A stretch of 64,000 nt of DNA from contig JAWVWS010001001.1 of assembly GCA_033807775.1 (NCBI GenBank), forward strand, positions 62,001-126,000, given 5' to 3'. The position numbers and the translations under genes were made by a program. Source of the DNA: Saussurea involucrata (lineage: Eukaryota > Streptophyta > Magnoliopsida > Asterales > Asteraceae). How positions within the stretch are numbered: the first letter of the stretch is position 1; each line of letters begins with the position of its first letter. Positions 30,347 to 41,505 of the stretch are shown one piece after another. The notes beneath the pieces were generated by a model. That model had not been told where the DNA came from. It made no database searches and saw nothing but the letters and a program-made list of their open reading frames with translations.

Positions 30347-32995
30347 CTGACAAATCGGCTTTGCAAGCAAGATCGCCAGATTATCATCTTCAGCGATGCC
30401 TTTGTCTTTGCTTTTCTCAGCGCCAGAGGCTGAGTGCTTTGTCTTTGTTTTTGTCTTCTCCCCTGTGGATTCGGTTATCACGATCCCTTTAAGAGCTTTT
30501 CGAGGAGCAGGTTTGACGACAAAGAATTCTTCATCTTCATCATCATCATCATCATCGTTCCTTGGAGAGGAGGATGGTTCAGCTTCAGGGATGTCGATGT
30601 CTTCGTCTTCTTCTGCTTCGGATTCCTCAGCATCTTCTTCGAGTTGCTCCCCCTCAGATACAGAGGCGAGGTTCTCGGTTCCCTTAGGGTTTTCATCTCC
30701 CTGAGGTCCAGTAACCAGATCTTCATTACCCTCTCCCCTGATAGATTCATCATGGGAAAGGTCTTCAGCACTCTTATTTTGATCTTCAGCGCTCTTCTCT
30801 TGTTCAGCGCTCTTCTCCCCCTCTTTCTCATGATGGGCGGGGGAGGAATGGGTAGACTCAGCATTGGTGTTATCTCTGTCTTCTGGGCCAGAGATTTTCA
30901 CACAACCTTCAAGCTTAGCTATTATGTCTTCTAGGCCAGAAATAGCAGGCGTGATCTTCTTCAGCTCTTGGCGATCCTCTGCGGTGAATGAGTCCAAAAT
31001 AGGTGCAGGGGCCGGAGCAGGAGCTGGATTGTTTGCTTTGTTCACCAGCGTCTCGATCATTGTCTTGACAGAACCAAGGTCGGTCTTCACTGAGCCCAAG
31101 TCGGTCTTGACCACTGACATATCACCTTCGAGTGTACCAACCGATTTCTTCAGCGTTGTAACCTCGCTGGAAACGGTGGAAACTGACGATTTGAGGTTGG
31201 TGTAGTCAGTGTAGATGTCGGAGAGCACTTTGGCAAAGTCGGCGAGAGTTTTATCAAGGCCTTTGATGTCATCAGAGGAGGCCTTCTTTTCCACCACAGT
31301 AGTCAGCTTCGTCAGATTCTCTCCAGCGTTTGTTACAGCTGTACAGTTATTTGATAGACCGGTGGTGAGATCTGTAAGTTTCATCTCCATGGACTTCAGA
31401 GACTGGTTGATGTCTCCCAAATAAGGACCTGTAACATATAAGTACTTGTGAACAAAGGAAAGCTCAGAAGTTTCAGGTTTAGTTACAGTGTTTAAGGTGG
31501 GATCTGTACCTGCAGGAGCGTTGACGAACTCATCAAAGTTTCGAGTCCCTCCATAGTGTTCCATATCTCCCTCAAAAGTTCCGTGAGGGATGGAGATCTC
31601 TGCAGGTCCTTTCTTCGTCATTCGCTGAGAAGCTTCAACGGCTTCTTGAATGATGGCATCTCCAGTTTTAGCTGGAGGAGTGTCCAAAGAAATAGAGAGA
31701 GGATCGAAGGATAAGAATTGGGGTTGGGTTTCAAGTTCAACGTTGGATTCGCTGAGAAGTACTTCATCAGTCTTTTGAGAGACTGAAGAAGGTTGGGTAG
31801 ATTCCAAAGTTCTAACCTCAGCGTTTAAGGACGCTGAAGTAGGTTTAGAAGGGATGGCTTGAATTGGTGTGGTAGAGCGTACCACGGAACTTTCCTTCAG
31901 CTCTTCAGAATGAGCTGAGGAGTCTTCAGCATGGAATTGCTGGGGTTGCTCCTTGGTTTTCTTGATCCTTTTGGAATCAAGAGGGGAAAGAGATTGTTTC
32001 CTTTTCTTAGAAGGAATGGATTTTGTGGCCTGGGAATCAGCGAGGGGTATTGTCGCTGAAGGAGCCACAGAAAGCGGAGAATTAAGTAGAGTGAGAAGGG
32101 TAGAGAGACGTACCTCGTTGGCGACAGGCTTGAAGTCGAGAACTTTAGGGCCAATCTGAGAGAGTTTCAGATCACCCTCAGGATAGCTGTCCTTCAGGCC
32201 ATATTGAAAGATGGCGCTGATGAATCGTGGGTAAGGAACCCATGCTGGTCGGTCAGCGGCAGAATCAACACGTTGAATGAGGTCTTCATAGATGATGGAG
32301 GCCCAGTCAATGTTGAGACCTTTCAGCAGTGCGTAACCCATGGCCTGCTGAAGTTGAGCGGCTTGATCAGAAGATCCGGATTTCGCTGTCATGCAGCTGA
32401 TCAGGTGAGCGAAGATGAAGTTCATCTCGCTGGGCATCTTGGATTTCTTTATCAGCGTCAGCTTCTTCTCGGGTAGCTTGTCTCTTCCAGTCTCCCAGAT
32501 GTAACCCATCGCATCAAGGAAAGCAATGATTTCTTCCCTGTCAGCGTGCTTCTTGTGGTCAGGTAATGGAATGAATGGATTTTCTGAGGTAGCGTTGGGG
32601 AATTTCAGGGCTTTGCGGATTATTGCGGGGGTTATCTTGATGGTGCCATACTCAGTATCGCTGAGTATGCAGTCGATGGTTTTAGATGGATCTTTGGCGG
32701 AGGGTAGGTCGGTGTGTCTGGCAGAGTACCAGAATTGGGATAAGAGACGCTGACTGGCAGGAAGTGTGATTGTCAGTGCTGTGTAGATGGGGCTATTCTT
32801 CAAAAGATTTACAGCGTCGTCTAGATGGGATACCTGCTTCCGAGGAGGAAAATCGAGAAGCGCTGAGAGGTTGTTTGCCTTTGTCCAATCTAGTTGATCC
32901 AGCTCAAACTTAACCTGAGGAGCTTTAGTGATTTCCAGTTCCTCAGAATCATCGGAGATGGACTCAGCGGTAACATTCAGCTTTGAAGTTGCCAT
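30347..32995 (-). CDS. E2 ORF3, exon 1 (Sirevirus third ORF)
   Basis: ATG 32995 begins MATSKLNVTAESISDDSEE. Residues ~70-290 form the conserved N-terminal domain shared with E1 (LLSQFWYSARHTDLP, IRKALKFPN, FLDAMGY, IDWASIIYEDLIQRV, YPRFISAIFQYGL). A long low-complexity linker follows, then a coiled-coil stretch (about residues 530-660) with the repeat TDLGSV, and a very acidic tail with Asp and Glu runs. Without splicing the frame ends at 30338 after 885 aa. The last sense codons, CAG followed by GTACAC, make a good splice donor. Function is unknown. The position after pol recalls env genes, but no signal peptide or membrane helix is visible. Confidence 0.75.
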
Positions 32996-32999
32996 TTCA

Positions 33000-33389
33000 C
33001 TGTATTATCAGTTCAACCAAAGATGTTAACAAATAAGAATTATCTTAATGTGGAAAGAAAATTTCCATTAAGATTTTTCGAATTTTGTCCATTTCATTCA
33101 GACAAAAAAGTCTTAATGAAGATTAGGGTTTTTCTTGTTTTTGAAAAAAAAAACGAATATAACACCCATAAGCCTTGTATTCCAGTTTCTAAAAAAAATG
33201 GATACGAAAGAAGAACAAGTTTAAGATTTTAGATTTAAAACTTGAAGAACAACCATGAAATGGTTGTGTTTATAAAACCATGAATGAAAATGATTTTATT
33301 TTTGAGTTCTTTTGTTTGATCTTGTGTAAAACAATGATAAGATCGAAAACAAGTTATTCGCATTTGATAATAGATAAGAACATATTAAC
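33000..33389 (-). other. Candidate 5'-UTR intron of E2 ORF3 (390 bp)
   Basis: On the minus strand the donor reads CTCAAG/GTTAATATG (exon ends at 33390) and the acceptor AACTGATAATACAG/TG (exon resumes at 32999), four bases before the ORF3 ATG at 32995. The interval is strongly A/T-rich with long T runs, as plant introns are. The donor is weaker than consensus. Confidence 0.45.
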
Positions 33390-33512
33390 CTTGAGTTTGA
33401 TGAAGAAGATGATGAACAGTTCTTGAAGATTGAGAGCACAAAATGGAACAGTTATCTTTTCTTGCGGAGAACGTTTGATTCGCGTAAAAGACAAATATAA
33501 ACTTTGAGAGTG

Positions 33513-33668
33513 TTTATATAGGAAGAGAGTAGAGAGAGAAAAACTTGAGCGGGAAAGTTTTTCATCATGACACGGACACGTGTTTGCATTTGATTGGATA
33601 GACAACGAAACGTGCAAACGTGTGTCAGAAAAAGAGCGTGCCTGGTGTTATCCGTTGCAATGACGTCA
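33513..33668 (-). promoter_or_regulatory. Candidate internal promoter for E2 ORF3
   Basis: Reading down the minus strand: TGACGTCA (33668-33661), a perfect bZIP-type palindrome; CCAAT (33597-33593); ACACGTGT (33583-33576), a G-box; a CT-rich stretch (33540-33523); and TATATAAA (33520-33513). Order and spacing match a plant pol II core promoter with the TATA box about 520 bp upstream of the ORF3 ATG (leader about 130 nt after splicing). The E2 LTR promoter has a different sequence, so this is not a misplaced LTR. A transcript start near 33480 is predicted by inference. Confidence 0.55.
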
Positions 33669-34003
33669 CAACTGTCCTTTCACATTCTTTCGTTGTCTCT
33701 GAGGTTTTGAAAGAAAAACTCAAGGACTCTTTGGAAAATATGAAGCACTGAATAGAAATATCAGTGAGGGTTTTAAGAAATTTCAAAATATCGCTGTTAA
33801 GGAAGAGATATTCAGCGATGTAAGAATTTGAAATCTTGCATTTTCATGCGTTTTGTCAGAGAGAGAAAACATACCTTGATATCAGTTTAACCAAATTTAT
33901 TCAGAGAGAAGATGATGAAATGGATTGTACAAGTTTATTTTATCCGAGAGCCTATACAAGAATGTATAAACGTATCGCTGATTAAATGTGAACCGCTGAA
34001 GAT

Positions 34004-37000
34004 TTATCCTTCAAAGTTCAGCATTCCAAGCTCGCTGATGAGAAAGTTGAATCTTGTCTCATCAAGAGGTTTGGTAAACAAATCAGCCAACTGATAATCA
34101 GTTGGGATAAAATGAAGTTCTATATCACCATTCATCACATGATCTCTGATAAAATGATATCTGATTTCTATGTGTTTTGTCTTTGAGTGTAGCACTGGAT
34201 TGTTTGCTATAGCGATGGCACTTGTGCTGTCGCAATAGATTGGAATTTTGGAGAGCTGAAGATCATAGTCTAGTAGTTGATTTCTAATCCACAAGACTTG
34301 AGAACAGCAGCTTCCAGCGGCTACATACTCAGCTTCAGCTGTGGAAGTGGACACTGAGTTTTGCTTTTTACTTGTCCAACTTATCAGCTTTCCACCCAGG
34401 AGCTGACATCCTCCTGTGGTGCTTTTCCTATACATTTTGCAACCTGCAAAATCACTGTCTGAATAGGCGGTTAGATCGAATCCTGAATCTTTGGGATACC
34501 AAAGACCTAGATTCGCTGTACCCTTAAGATATCGAAAGATTCGCTTTACATCTTTCATATGGGATATCTTAGGTTCAGCTTGATATCGTGCGCACAGACA
34601 TGTTGCAAACATAATATCGGGTCGGCTAGCTGTAAGATACAGTAGTGAGCCAATCATCCCACGGTACAGTGTGACATTGACAGGAACACCCTTTGTGTCC
34701 TTATCAAGTATCAGCGGTGGTGCCATAGGGGTTTTCATAGCTGAACTTTCAGTTAAGTCGAATTTCCTCAGCATATCTTTAACATACTTTCCCTGATTTA
34801 TAAAAGTTCCTTTTTCAGTTTGCTTAATCTGAAGACCAAGGAAATATGTTAGTTCACCCATCATACTCATTTTATACTCATCTTTCATTCTATCAGCGAA
34901 ACGAGTACAAAGCTCAGGGTTAGTAGAACCAAATATAATGTCATCAACATATATTTGAACTAAAATGATATGACCTTTTATTTTTCTAAAAAACAAAGTT
35001 TTGTCAATCTTACCTCTCTCAAAATTTTCAAGGTGGAGATAAGAAGAAAGAGTGTCATACCATGCACGAGGAGCTTGCTTCAAGCCATAAAATGCCTTAT
35101 GCAGCTTATAAACATAACCTGGATGGTTAGGATCTGAGAATCCTGGAGGTTGTTCCACATAAACTTCTTCATTCAGCTTTCCATTTAGAAACGCTGACTT
35201 AACATCCATTTGATGTACAGTGAAGTTTTTGTGTACAGCATATGCTAAGAAAAGACGAATAGATTCAAGTCTTGCTACTGGAGCAAAGGTTTCGTCATAA
35301 TCTATGCCTTCCTCGTATCTGTATCCCTGAGCAACAAGACGAGCTTTGTTGCGAGTTACAGTACCATGTTCGTCCAACTTGTTTCGATAGACCCACTTAG
35401 TGCCTATCATTGTTTTGTCAGTTGGTCTCCGAACAAGTTTCCAAACTTTGTTTCTTTCGAATTCAGTCAGCTCTTCTTGCATAGCGCTGACCCAGTTTGG
35501 ATCTCTGAGGGCATCATCTATTTTCTTTGGTTCAGTTAGAGAAATAAAGTTAACAAATAAACAAATATTAGCTGCACTTCTACGAGTCTGAATACCAGCG
35601 TTGGGATCACCAAGAATTTGATCGATTGGGTGATTTACAGTCCATCGCTGAGCCGGAGCATGCGTCACTGACTCAGTCTGAACTGGAGAAACTGAAGATG
35701 AGGCTTCAGCTACTTCTGGATTATCAGCTAAGAGAGGAATGCTTGCATTTGTTACTTCATTCACTGATTGCTGAGAAATATATGGAATTTCTGAGACATT
35801 TGGATCAACTGCGGGTATAGTGTTTATAGGAACAGCTGAGACCCAAGATGTTTCAGCTTCACTATTCTTCATATTGGGAATGATAGTAGGACCATCATTT
35901 TTAGTTGTATGAGCATGAGTAGTGGGAACATCTTCTGAATCACCAAGATGAGAAAACATCCATTGATTCAGTTCTTCTGTATCAGCGTTCGTTTTAGAGT
36001 TCGCTGAACGGGATTCGTCAAACGTGACGTGAATAGTTTCTTCTACAGTTTGTCTTCTTCGGTTGAAGACTCTGAAGGCTTTGGAAACTGAGGAGTATCC
36101 AAGAAAGATTCCATCATCAGCCTTAGGATCAAACTTTCCAAGGGCATCTCTGTTGTTCAGTATGAAACACTAACAACCAAAGATATGAAGAAAGCTGATT
36201 GAAGGCTTTCTCCCATGAAAAAGTTCATAGGCTGTCTTTTTGAATCTTTTGACTATCAGCGACCTGTTTTGCGTAAAACAAGCCGTGTTGACAGCTTCTG
36301 CCCAAAACTGAGTAGGCAGGTGAGAATCGCTGAGCATTGAACGTGCAGCTTCAATAATTGTTCTATTTCTTCTTTCAGCGACTCCGTTTTGTTGTGGTGT
36401 TCTCACTGACGAAAAGTTGTGAGAAATACCCTTGCTCTCAAGGAAGGAATCAAGAGAACTGTTTTTGAATTCAGTTCCATGATCACTCCTTATTGAGCGA
36501 ACAGTCATATTGTTCAGAGTTTCCATCTTCCGAACAAAGGTGATGAGTTCTTCAGGAGTGTCACTCTTAGAACGGAGAAACATTACCCATGTGTAACGAG
36601 AGAATTCATCAACTATGACCAGCGTATATTTCTTTCCAGCGATGGATTGTTTGTTAACGGGGCCAAACAAATCCATATGGAGTAGTTGAAGAGGAGATGA
36701 CACTGAGGAAACTTGCTTTGACTTAAAGCTTGCCTTGGTCTGCTTCCTTTTTTCACACGCTGAACATAAGGATTCTTTGGCGTATGAATGTTGAGGTAGA
36801 CCAGTGACTAACTCTTTGGATGAAAGAGTATTCAGTGTCTTGAAGTTGAGATGTGAGAGCCTCTTGTGCCATAGCCAGTTGACATCAGAAGATGCCTTTG
36901 AGAAGAAACAGGAGTTCTCAGTGGTTGTTGAGTCCATGTGTATAACGTAAACATTTTCCAAACGATAACCGCTGAGAGCTATCTTCTCCTTTTTGTCAGA

Positions 37001-37247
37001 GACAAAGCAGGATTCCTTAGTGAAAATCACTTTGTTATCCATGTCGCAAAGCTGACTGATGCTCAGAAGATTATGCTTCAGCCCTTCAACATATGCGACT
37101 CTTCTGAAGGATGTTGTACCATTTGAATGTACACCATACCCTCGGGTGTGTCCTTTTCCATTTCCACCGAAAGTCACAGAGGGACCCTTCTCTTCCTTGT
37201 ATTCAGCGAGCAGGCTTTTCTATCCAGTCATGTGTCTAGAGCATCCG
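34004..37247 (-). pseudogene. E2 pol: protease, integrase, RT, RNase H (two in-frame TAG)
   Basis: One frame of about 1080 codons runs to the stop at 34004. Order: protease GYLDSGCSRHMTG at the start; GAG-pre-integrase WLWHKRLSHLNF with CSACEKRK; integrase core with HMDLFGPV, IRSDHGTEFKN and the Glu in QNGVAERRNRTI; reverse transcriptase from WVSAMQEELTEFERNKVW with VDDII inside VQIYVDDIIFGS; RNase H with AYSDSDFAGC, TAEAEYVAA and ADLFTKPLDE. TAG codons interrupt it at 37220-37222 (just after MTG) and at 36170-36172 (after IFGC). Otherwise it is open, with 651 codons clear at the C-terminal side. Pol is the replication and integration machinery of the element. This copy would need read-through. 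Confidence 0.93.
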
Positions 37248-37286
37248 CTATCGAGATACCCACTTAACCTGCAATACAAAGGAAGA

Positions 37287-39698
37287 TTAGTTTTGCTTGG
37301 GTACCCACTTCGCCATGTATACGCGTTTGTCAGTGGAAGTGGTTGGAATGGGTTCAGCAGTCTTCGCAGCATTTGAAGATTCAGCTTTGTCTTTCTTCAC
37401 TTTGGTCAATTTCTTGACCTCAGCGGTAGGAGTCACCTTGACCTGAATTGCAACTGGTTTGGTCTTCTTGGGTGCTATCTTCACCTTAGCTATCTTATCA
37501 GCTTTGGTGGTTGTGGGACACTTACTTGCAATATGATCGGTAAGTCCACAGTGATAACATTTCCTATAACTAAAATTAGTTCTAGGACCACCCTAGTGCT
37601 GAGCTTTTAATTTGGAATTAGAAGTGCCAGCACCAAGTACACTATTGGTTTTTGAAATAGGACGAACATTCAGTTCTTCAGATTTCTTACCAAGGACATC
37701 TACTCTGAGTCTAGGAGTAGGTCGCTGAACTGATCCAGAGGTCTGATTTCTAGAACCAGATGAATGAATCACTAAGGCTTTGGAAGCATTCAGCTTAGGT
37801 ACTAAGGTACCCTTCTAAGGATTTTGATAAATAACAATTCCTTTACCTTTGTTTTTAGAGACAGAGGTAGGTTTTGAATAAACCATTTTCTCCTTACCTT
37901 TTGAGGAGGTAGGAGTTTCCTCAGGGATTGGTGTAACCGACGAGGAGTACTGAGATGAAGAAGTGTCAGCTACTGAGGATACGAACGTTCCAAATTTAAG
38001 CATTGAACGTTCAGTGGTTGGTATTGGAGTATCATATTTATAACCCAGACCACGTTTATCACTCAGAGGAATCTGAGCCTTAATTATCTCAGTGATCTTT
38101 GTTGAAGAATTACACCATCCTTCAACAGTAGCTTGTTCAGCTTTTAATGCAGCGATAGCTTCCGCTCGTTCGATTTTGACTAGCTGATTTAAATGGACTT
38201 GATCTTTAAAATCTTCTTCAAATTTAGAAAGCTTTTCTATTTGAAGGTGGCAGATTTTAAGCTTTTCAGCGAGATCAAGATTTTGGTTTTCAACCACAGC
38301 TTTGCCGTTCATGGCTTCGTATAAACTTCTAGTCAGCAGTTCGATTTTAAGGAGACTATCAGCTTCATCAATATTTACAATATTGGTAAAGAAGGAAGGT
38401 GATACCTGAATGGCAGATGTTGAAGTGGAGGGAATGTCTGAACTTTCTTCCTCTTCTTCAATCTTGGCCATGAGACATTGATTTGCTTCATCATCTTCAG
38501 AATCAGATGATGAGGCTTCTTCATCAGAAGCAGCCCAATCATAGTCATCCATCAGGCCTTTTCCTTTCTTCTTAAAGCTTTTCAGCTTTGCATACTTCTC
38601 CTTCAGCTTTGAGTATTTGTCGTCTTTATTCCTTGGAACAAAGGATTTCTTTGTAAAAGCTGAAGGTCTCATGATTTTCTTTGACCTGCACTCGTTAGCG
38701 AAATGACCTGTCTTTTCGCAGTTGAAACAAGTAGCAGTAGCCTTATCAACAAAAGCTGATGACTTAGGCTTGTCAGCTATAGAAAGAGTTTTGTTCTTTC
38801 TAAACATTTTCTTCTTGGCGAATCTCCTGAACTTTTTAGTTAGGAGAGCCAAGGATTCATCATCATCTGAAGAATCAGAATCTGATGACCTTTCAGAGTT
38901 ACTTTCTAACTCAGTGATAGTGACCACGGGTCGCTGAGTAGAAGGTTCCTCTGAGATTAAAGCAACATGGGTGCTTTTGGAATCTTTTACAAGATTCTTC
39001 TTAAGATGGATAGATTGCTCATGATTCAGCAATGTGCCATATAAGGTAGCAAGTGTCATTGATCTTAGATCTTTTGACAGCTTGAGACACATGGAATAAT
39101 TGTCCCAGCTTTCAGGTAAACATTCTAATAACTTTGTCAGCACTTCAAAGTTAGAATATTCCTTACCAACCGTTTTTAGATCTATAATTAAGCAATTAAA
39201 ACGTTGATGAACTTCAGAGAGAGTTTCATTCTTACCAGAAATGAAGCTTTCGTATTGTCTTACCAGGTTGATCTTTCTTGAATCCTGGACTTCAGACGTT
39301 CCTTCATACTGAACACATATTGTGTCCCACATGGCTTTTGAGGATTTCAGGTTCATGACGGAATGGTAGACTTCGACAGGAAGGGCCATGGATAGTATGG
39401 ATCTGGCTTTTGTATCTATAGCCACTTTCTTCTTGTCTTCATCGGTCCAATGATGGATTTCCTTTGGAATCAGCCTTTCTGGAATAGCAGCTCTAGTTGC
39501 AGTGGCTGGAACTGCAGGATCAATTGTTACAGGGATGTGTGGGCCGTTTTCAAGATAGTAAGGTATAGTAGGGTCTACACCTTCTAAGAAGAGTGTCATC
39601 CTATTTTTCCACAAGTTGAAGTTATCTCTGGAAAATCTAGGGGGTTTTGCAAGAGAACCATTGTCTATATAGTGAGTGTTTGTGTTTGTGTTGGCCAT
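37287..39698 (-). pseudogene. E2 gag (about 803 codons, two in-frame TAG)
   Basis: ATG 39698 opens MANTNTNTHYIDNGSLAKPP. The Gag core covers residues ~20-240 (FNLWKNRMTLFLEG, KAMWDTICVQYEGT, LTKLLECLPESWDNYSM). A CCHC knuckle CFNCEKTGHFANEC lies at residues 324-337, then a coiled coil and a Ser/Pro-rich tail. The first 627 codons are open. TAG at 37815-37817 and at 37593-37595 interrupt the same frame, which runs on through a second knuckle CYHCGLTDHIASKC (37559-37518) to AKWVPKQN and a TAA at 37287. No frameshift is present. Gag builds the virus-like particle. An alternative is that the first TAG is a natural end with read-through, but the extension ends in the same WVPK motif as intact relatives, so I read it as damage. 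Confidence 0.9.
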
Positions 39699-39764
39699 TT
39701 TCAGATAATAGCTAGGAAGAGAAATATCTTAGATTAGATCTTGTTTATGACATTAAACAAATCT

Positions 39765-39776
39765 GCTCTGATACCA
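39765..39776 (-). promoter_or_regulatory. Primer binding site (E2)
   Basis: The minus strand reads TGGTATCAGAGC two bases after the 5' LTR; it is complementary to initiator methionine tRNA. Confidence 0.9.
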
Positions 39777-39778
39777 CT

Positions 39779-40672
39779 TGTTGGTCCCGAAAGGCCTATA
39801 CAAGTTTGTAGAAGGGGGGGGGGGGGGTTGAATACAAACACACTATTTTACTTTTCTAAATTGTTTATTGTTAAATCATTAACAATTTACAGCTTGTTGC
39901 GGAAACAAGATTAAGGATAAACCTAAATCTAAACAAGTTGGAACACTAAGGTTTCTTGCACTAAGAAAGATAAGGAGATTACTAATAAAATCCTATCTTA
40001 AGAGAGATTTGAACTTGTCCAGAGTTAGCAAGTTACTTCAAATGAAGTGAGTTCATCTCTTTATATACTACATGCATTTAATGCAATTCAGTATACGCTT
40101 TACACGTGTCATCAGCGGATTGGTTGCATGTCATTGACCTTTGTTGACAACCTTAGTAGCCGCATGAATGAACAGTGTAGTATCAGAGTGGTTGTACGAT
40201 CTCAGATTTTCGGAGGTTCTTTTCTGACATTTCGTACGGTGGCGTGCAAGGGAGGTTAAGACAAAAGTACTTTGTACGGAGGACTTCATGATCAGCTTTC
40301 GTTGATTCAGCGATTATCATTTACTATTCAGCGAATGATAAAGTTAAGCGATAGCTGAAGTCTTGTACTTGATACTTCACGTTGAGTGGACAAATCTGAG
40401 TCTTCGCTGATCCGCATCAGTTCATTAGGAGACTTGTCGCTGGTTCTTGAGCTTAATCTTCGACTTCAGCGTAGAACCTTTGTTGACGTGAATCTTGTCT
40501 TCAGGGATCATAAGTAAACAACTAACTTATCAGCGATCACCATAAGGACAGAACAGACTCAGCGATATGGTGAACAGTGTTCGCTGAATGTTTAATCTAA
40601 AAGAGCGAGAGTTCCTATCAGCAGTACTGTAATATAGGGTCATTATCAAATCACTGAGGGTTTGGATCAACA
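39779..40672 (-). repeat. E2 5' LTR
   Basis: The 894-bp LTR is nearly identical to 27776-28737 except for a 14-G run, a 73-bp deletion near 40632 and about seven substitutions. Confidence 0.93.
40059..40108 (-). promoter_or_regulatory. E2 LTR promoter: G-box and TATA box
   Basis: On the minus strand CACGTG (40108-40103) lies 35 bp upstream of TATATAAAG (40067-40059). The same pair is in the 3' LTR at 28100-28095 and 28059-28051. Confidence 0.65.
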
Positions 40673-40677
40673 AAACC
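40673..40677. repeat. E2 target-site duplication, right (AAACC)
   Basis: AAACC follows the LTR and matches 27771-27775. The surrounding E1 ORF3 frame is restored if E2 and one copy are removed. Confidence 0.93.
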
Positions 40678-41505
40678 TGAGTTTCGATCTCTACAGAAGT
40701 TCTGTGAAGAACAGTGTCCAAATCCATTCCAGAGGTGGGTATCGGAATGTTCTTCTGTTGACTTGGAGACTTGTCTAGAGTCTCTTCGTCTTTGTGCTCA
40801 CTACTTCTCTCTGAAAGAAGTTTTGGCCCTAAATTGTGCGTGGCAGAGGAAACGAATTCCTCTGTAGGGTGTTCTAGTGTGATCTGGGGCGATGTATCAC
40901 GAACTATAGGTGAGTCTCTCTGAGGAGACTCCCTAGGAATGGATTCCCCGGTATCTGTAGGCGCAGAGGTTGAAAGAATAACCTCTGGCTGTTTGGTTTG
41001 GGTAGGGATCGAGTTGTACGACTCTTTTTCAATAACTCCTTCTGCACCTAGACCTGCGGAGTTAGATGTGTGGGTTGCACTGGGAGGGGGTGAGGGATGT
41101 GTGCCTTCTGCAACTTCGGCATCTTTTTTTTTCTTTTTCTTTTCCTCCAGACGTTTCTACCCTATCCTCTAACCTATTTTCTGTAAATTGACTTATTTGG
41201 ACCTCTTCTTCTGCAGTCTCTTGTCTTGGCAGAAGTGAATCAAGAACCTCTGTGAAGATTGGGGTTTGCAGAGGTGGAGTTTGATCTTTTTCTATTCCCT
41301 CTGTAATTGATTGCAGCGGAGAAGATGGTTTCTTCTTCTTTGATTTCCTTTTCTTCGATTTTGGTGCCCCCTCCTTTGTAGATTTTGACTTTCTTTTTCT
41401 TTTGGAAGAGGGAAGGGCAAAGGGGTGTGCAGAGGGTGGAGAAGATAGTTCTGCAGGGGGTTGTTGGATAGCAGAAGCAGAGGCAAGTAGTTCCTCTGTA
41501 GGGTT
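40678..41505 (-). pseudogene. E1 segment 2: ORF3 middle part
   Basis: This stretch lies between E2 and E3. On the minus strand it continues the ORF3 frame from the E3 target site (reading PTEELLASASAIQQPPAEL) through Lys-rich and acidic linkers to TSGMDLDTVLHRTSVEIE and into the E2 target site. It contains the same landmark as the tandem array (CCTCACCCCCTCCCAGTGCA at about 41070-41090). A frameshift lies in the A/T-rich homopolymer around 41127-41146. It is low-complexity linker sequence with no recognisable domain. Confidence 0.75.
41501..41505. repeat. E3 target-site duplication, left (GGGTT)
   Basis: GGGTT precedes the 5' LTR and matches 47060-47064. Confidence 0.93.

Larger units (their letters stand above)
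33000..34003 (-). other. E2 spacer between pol and ORF3
   Basis: This 1-kb spacer has no ORF of note. The pol-proximal part (33700-34003) carries TCAGCGA words. The middle part is promoter-like and the ORF3-proximal part is A/T-rich and intron-like (see next entries). Confidence 0.8.
27776..40672 (-). mobile_element. Complete copia element E2 (Sirevirus-like, 12.9 kb)
   Basis: E2 is complete on the minus strand: 5' LTR 40672-39779, primer site, gag 39698-37287, pol ~37247-34004, a 1-kb spacer with promoter-like sequence, ORF3 32995-28936, purine tract and 3' LTR 28737-27776. It is flanked by AAACC (27771-27775 and 40673-40677). The long third ORF after pol defines Sireviruses among copia elements. 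Damage is light: four in-frame TAG codons in gag and pol, one TAA in ORF3. The LTRs differ by roughly seven substitutions and a 73-bp deletion. Confidence 0.93.
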
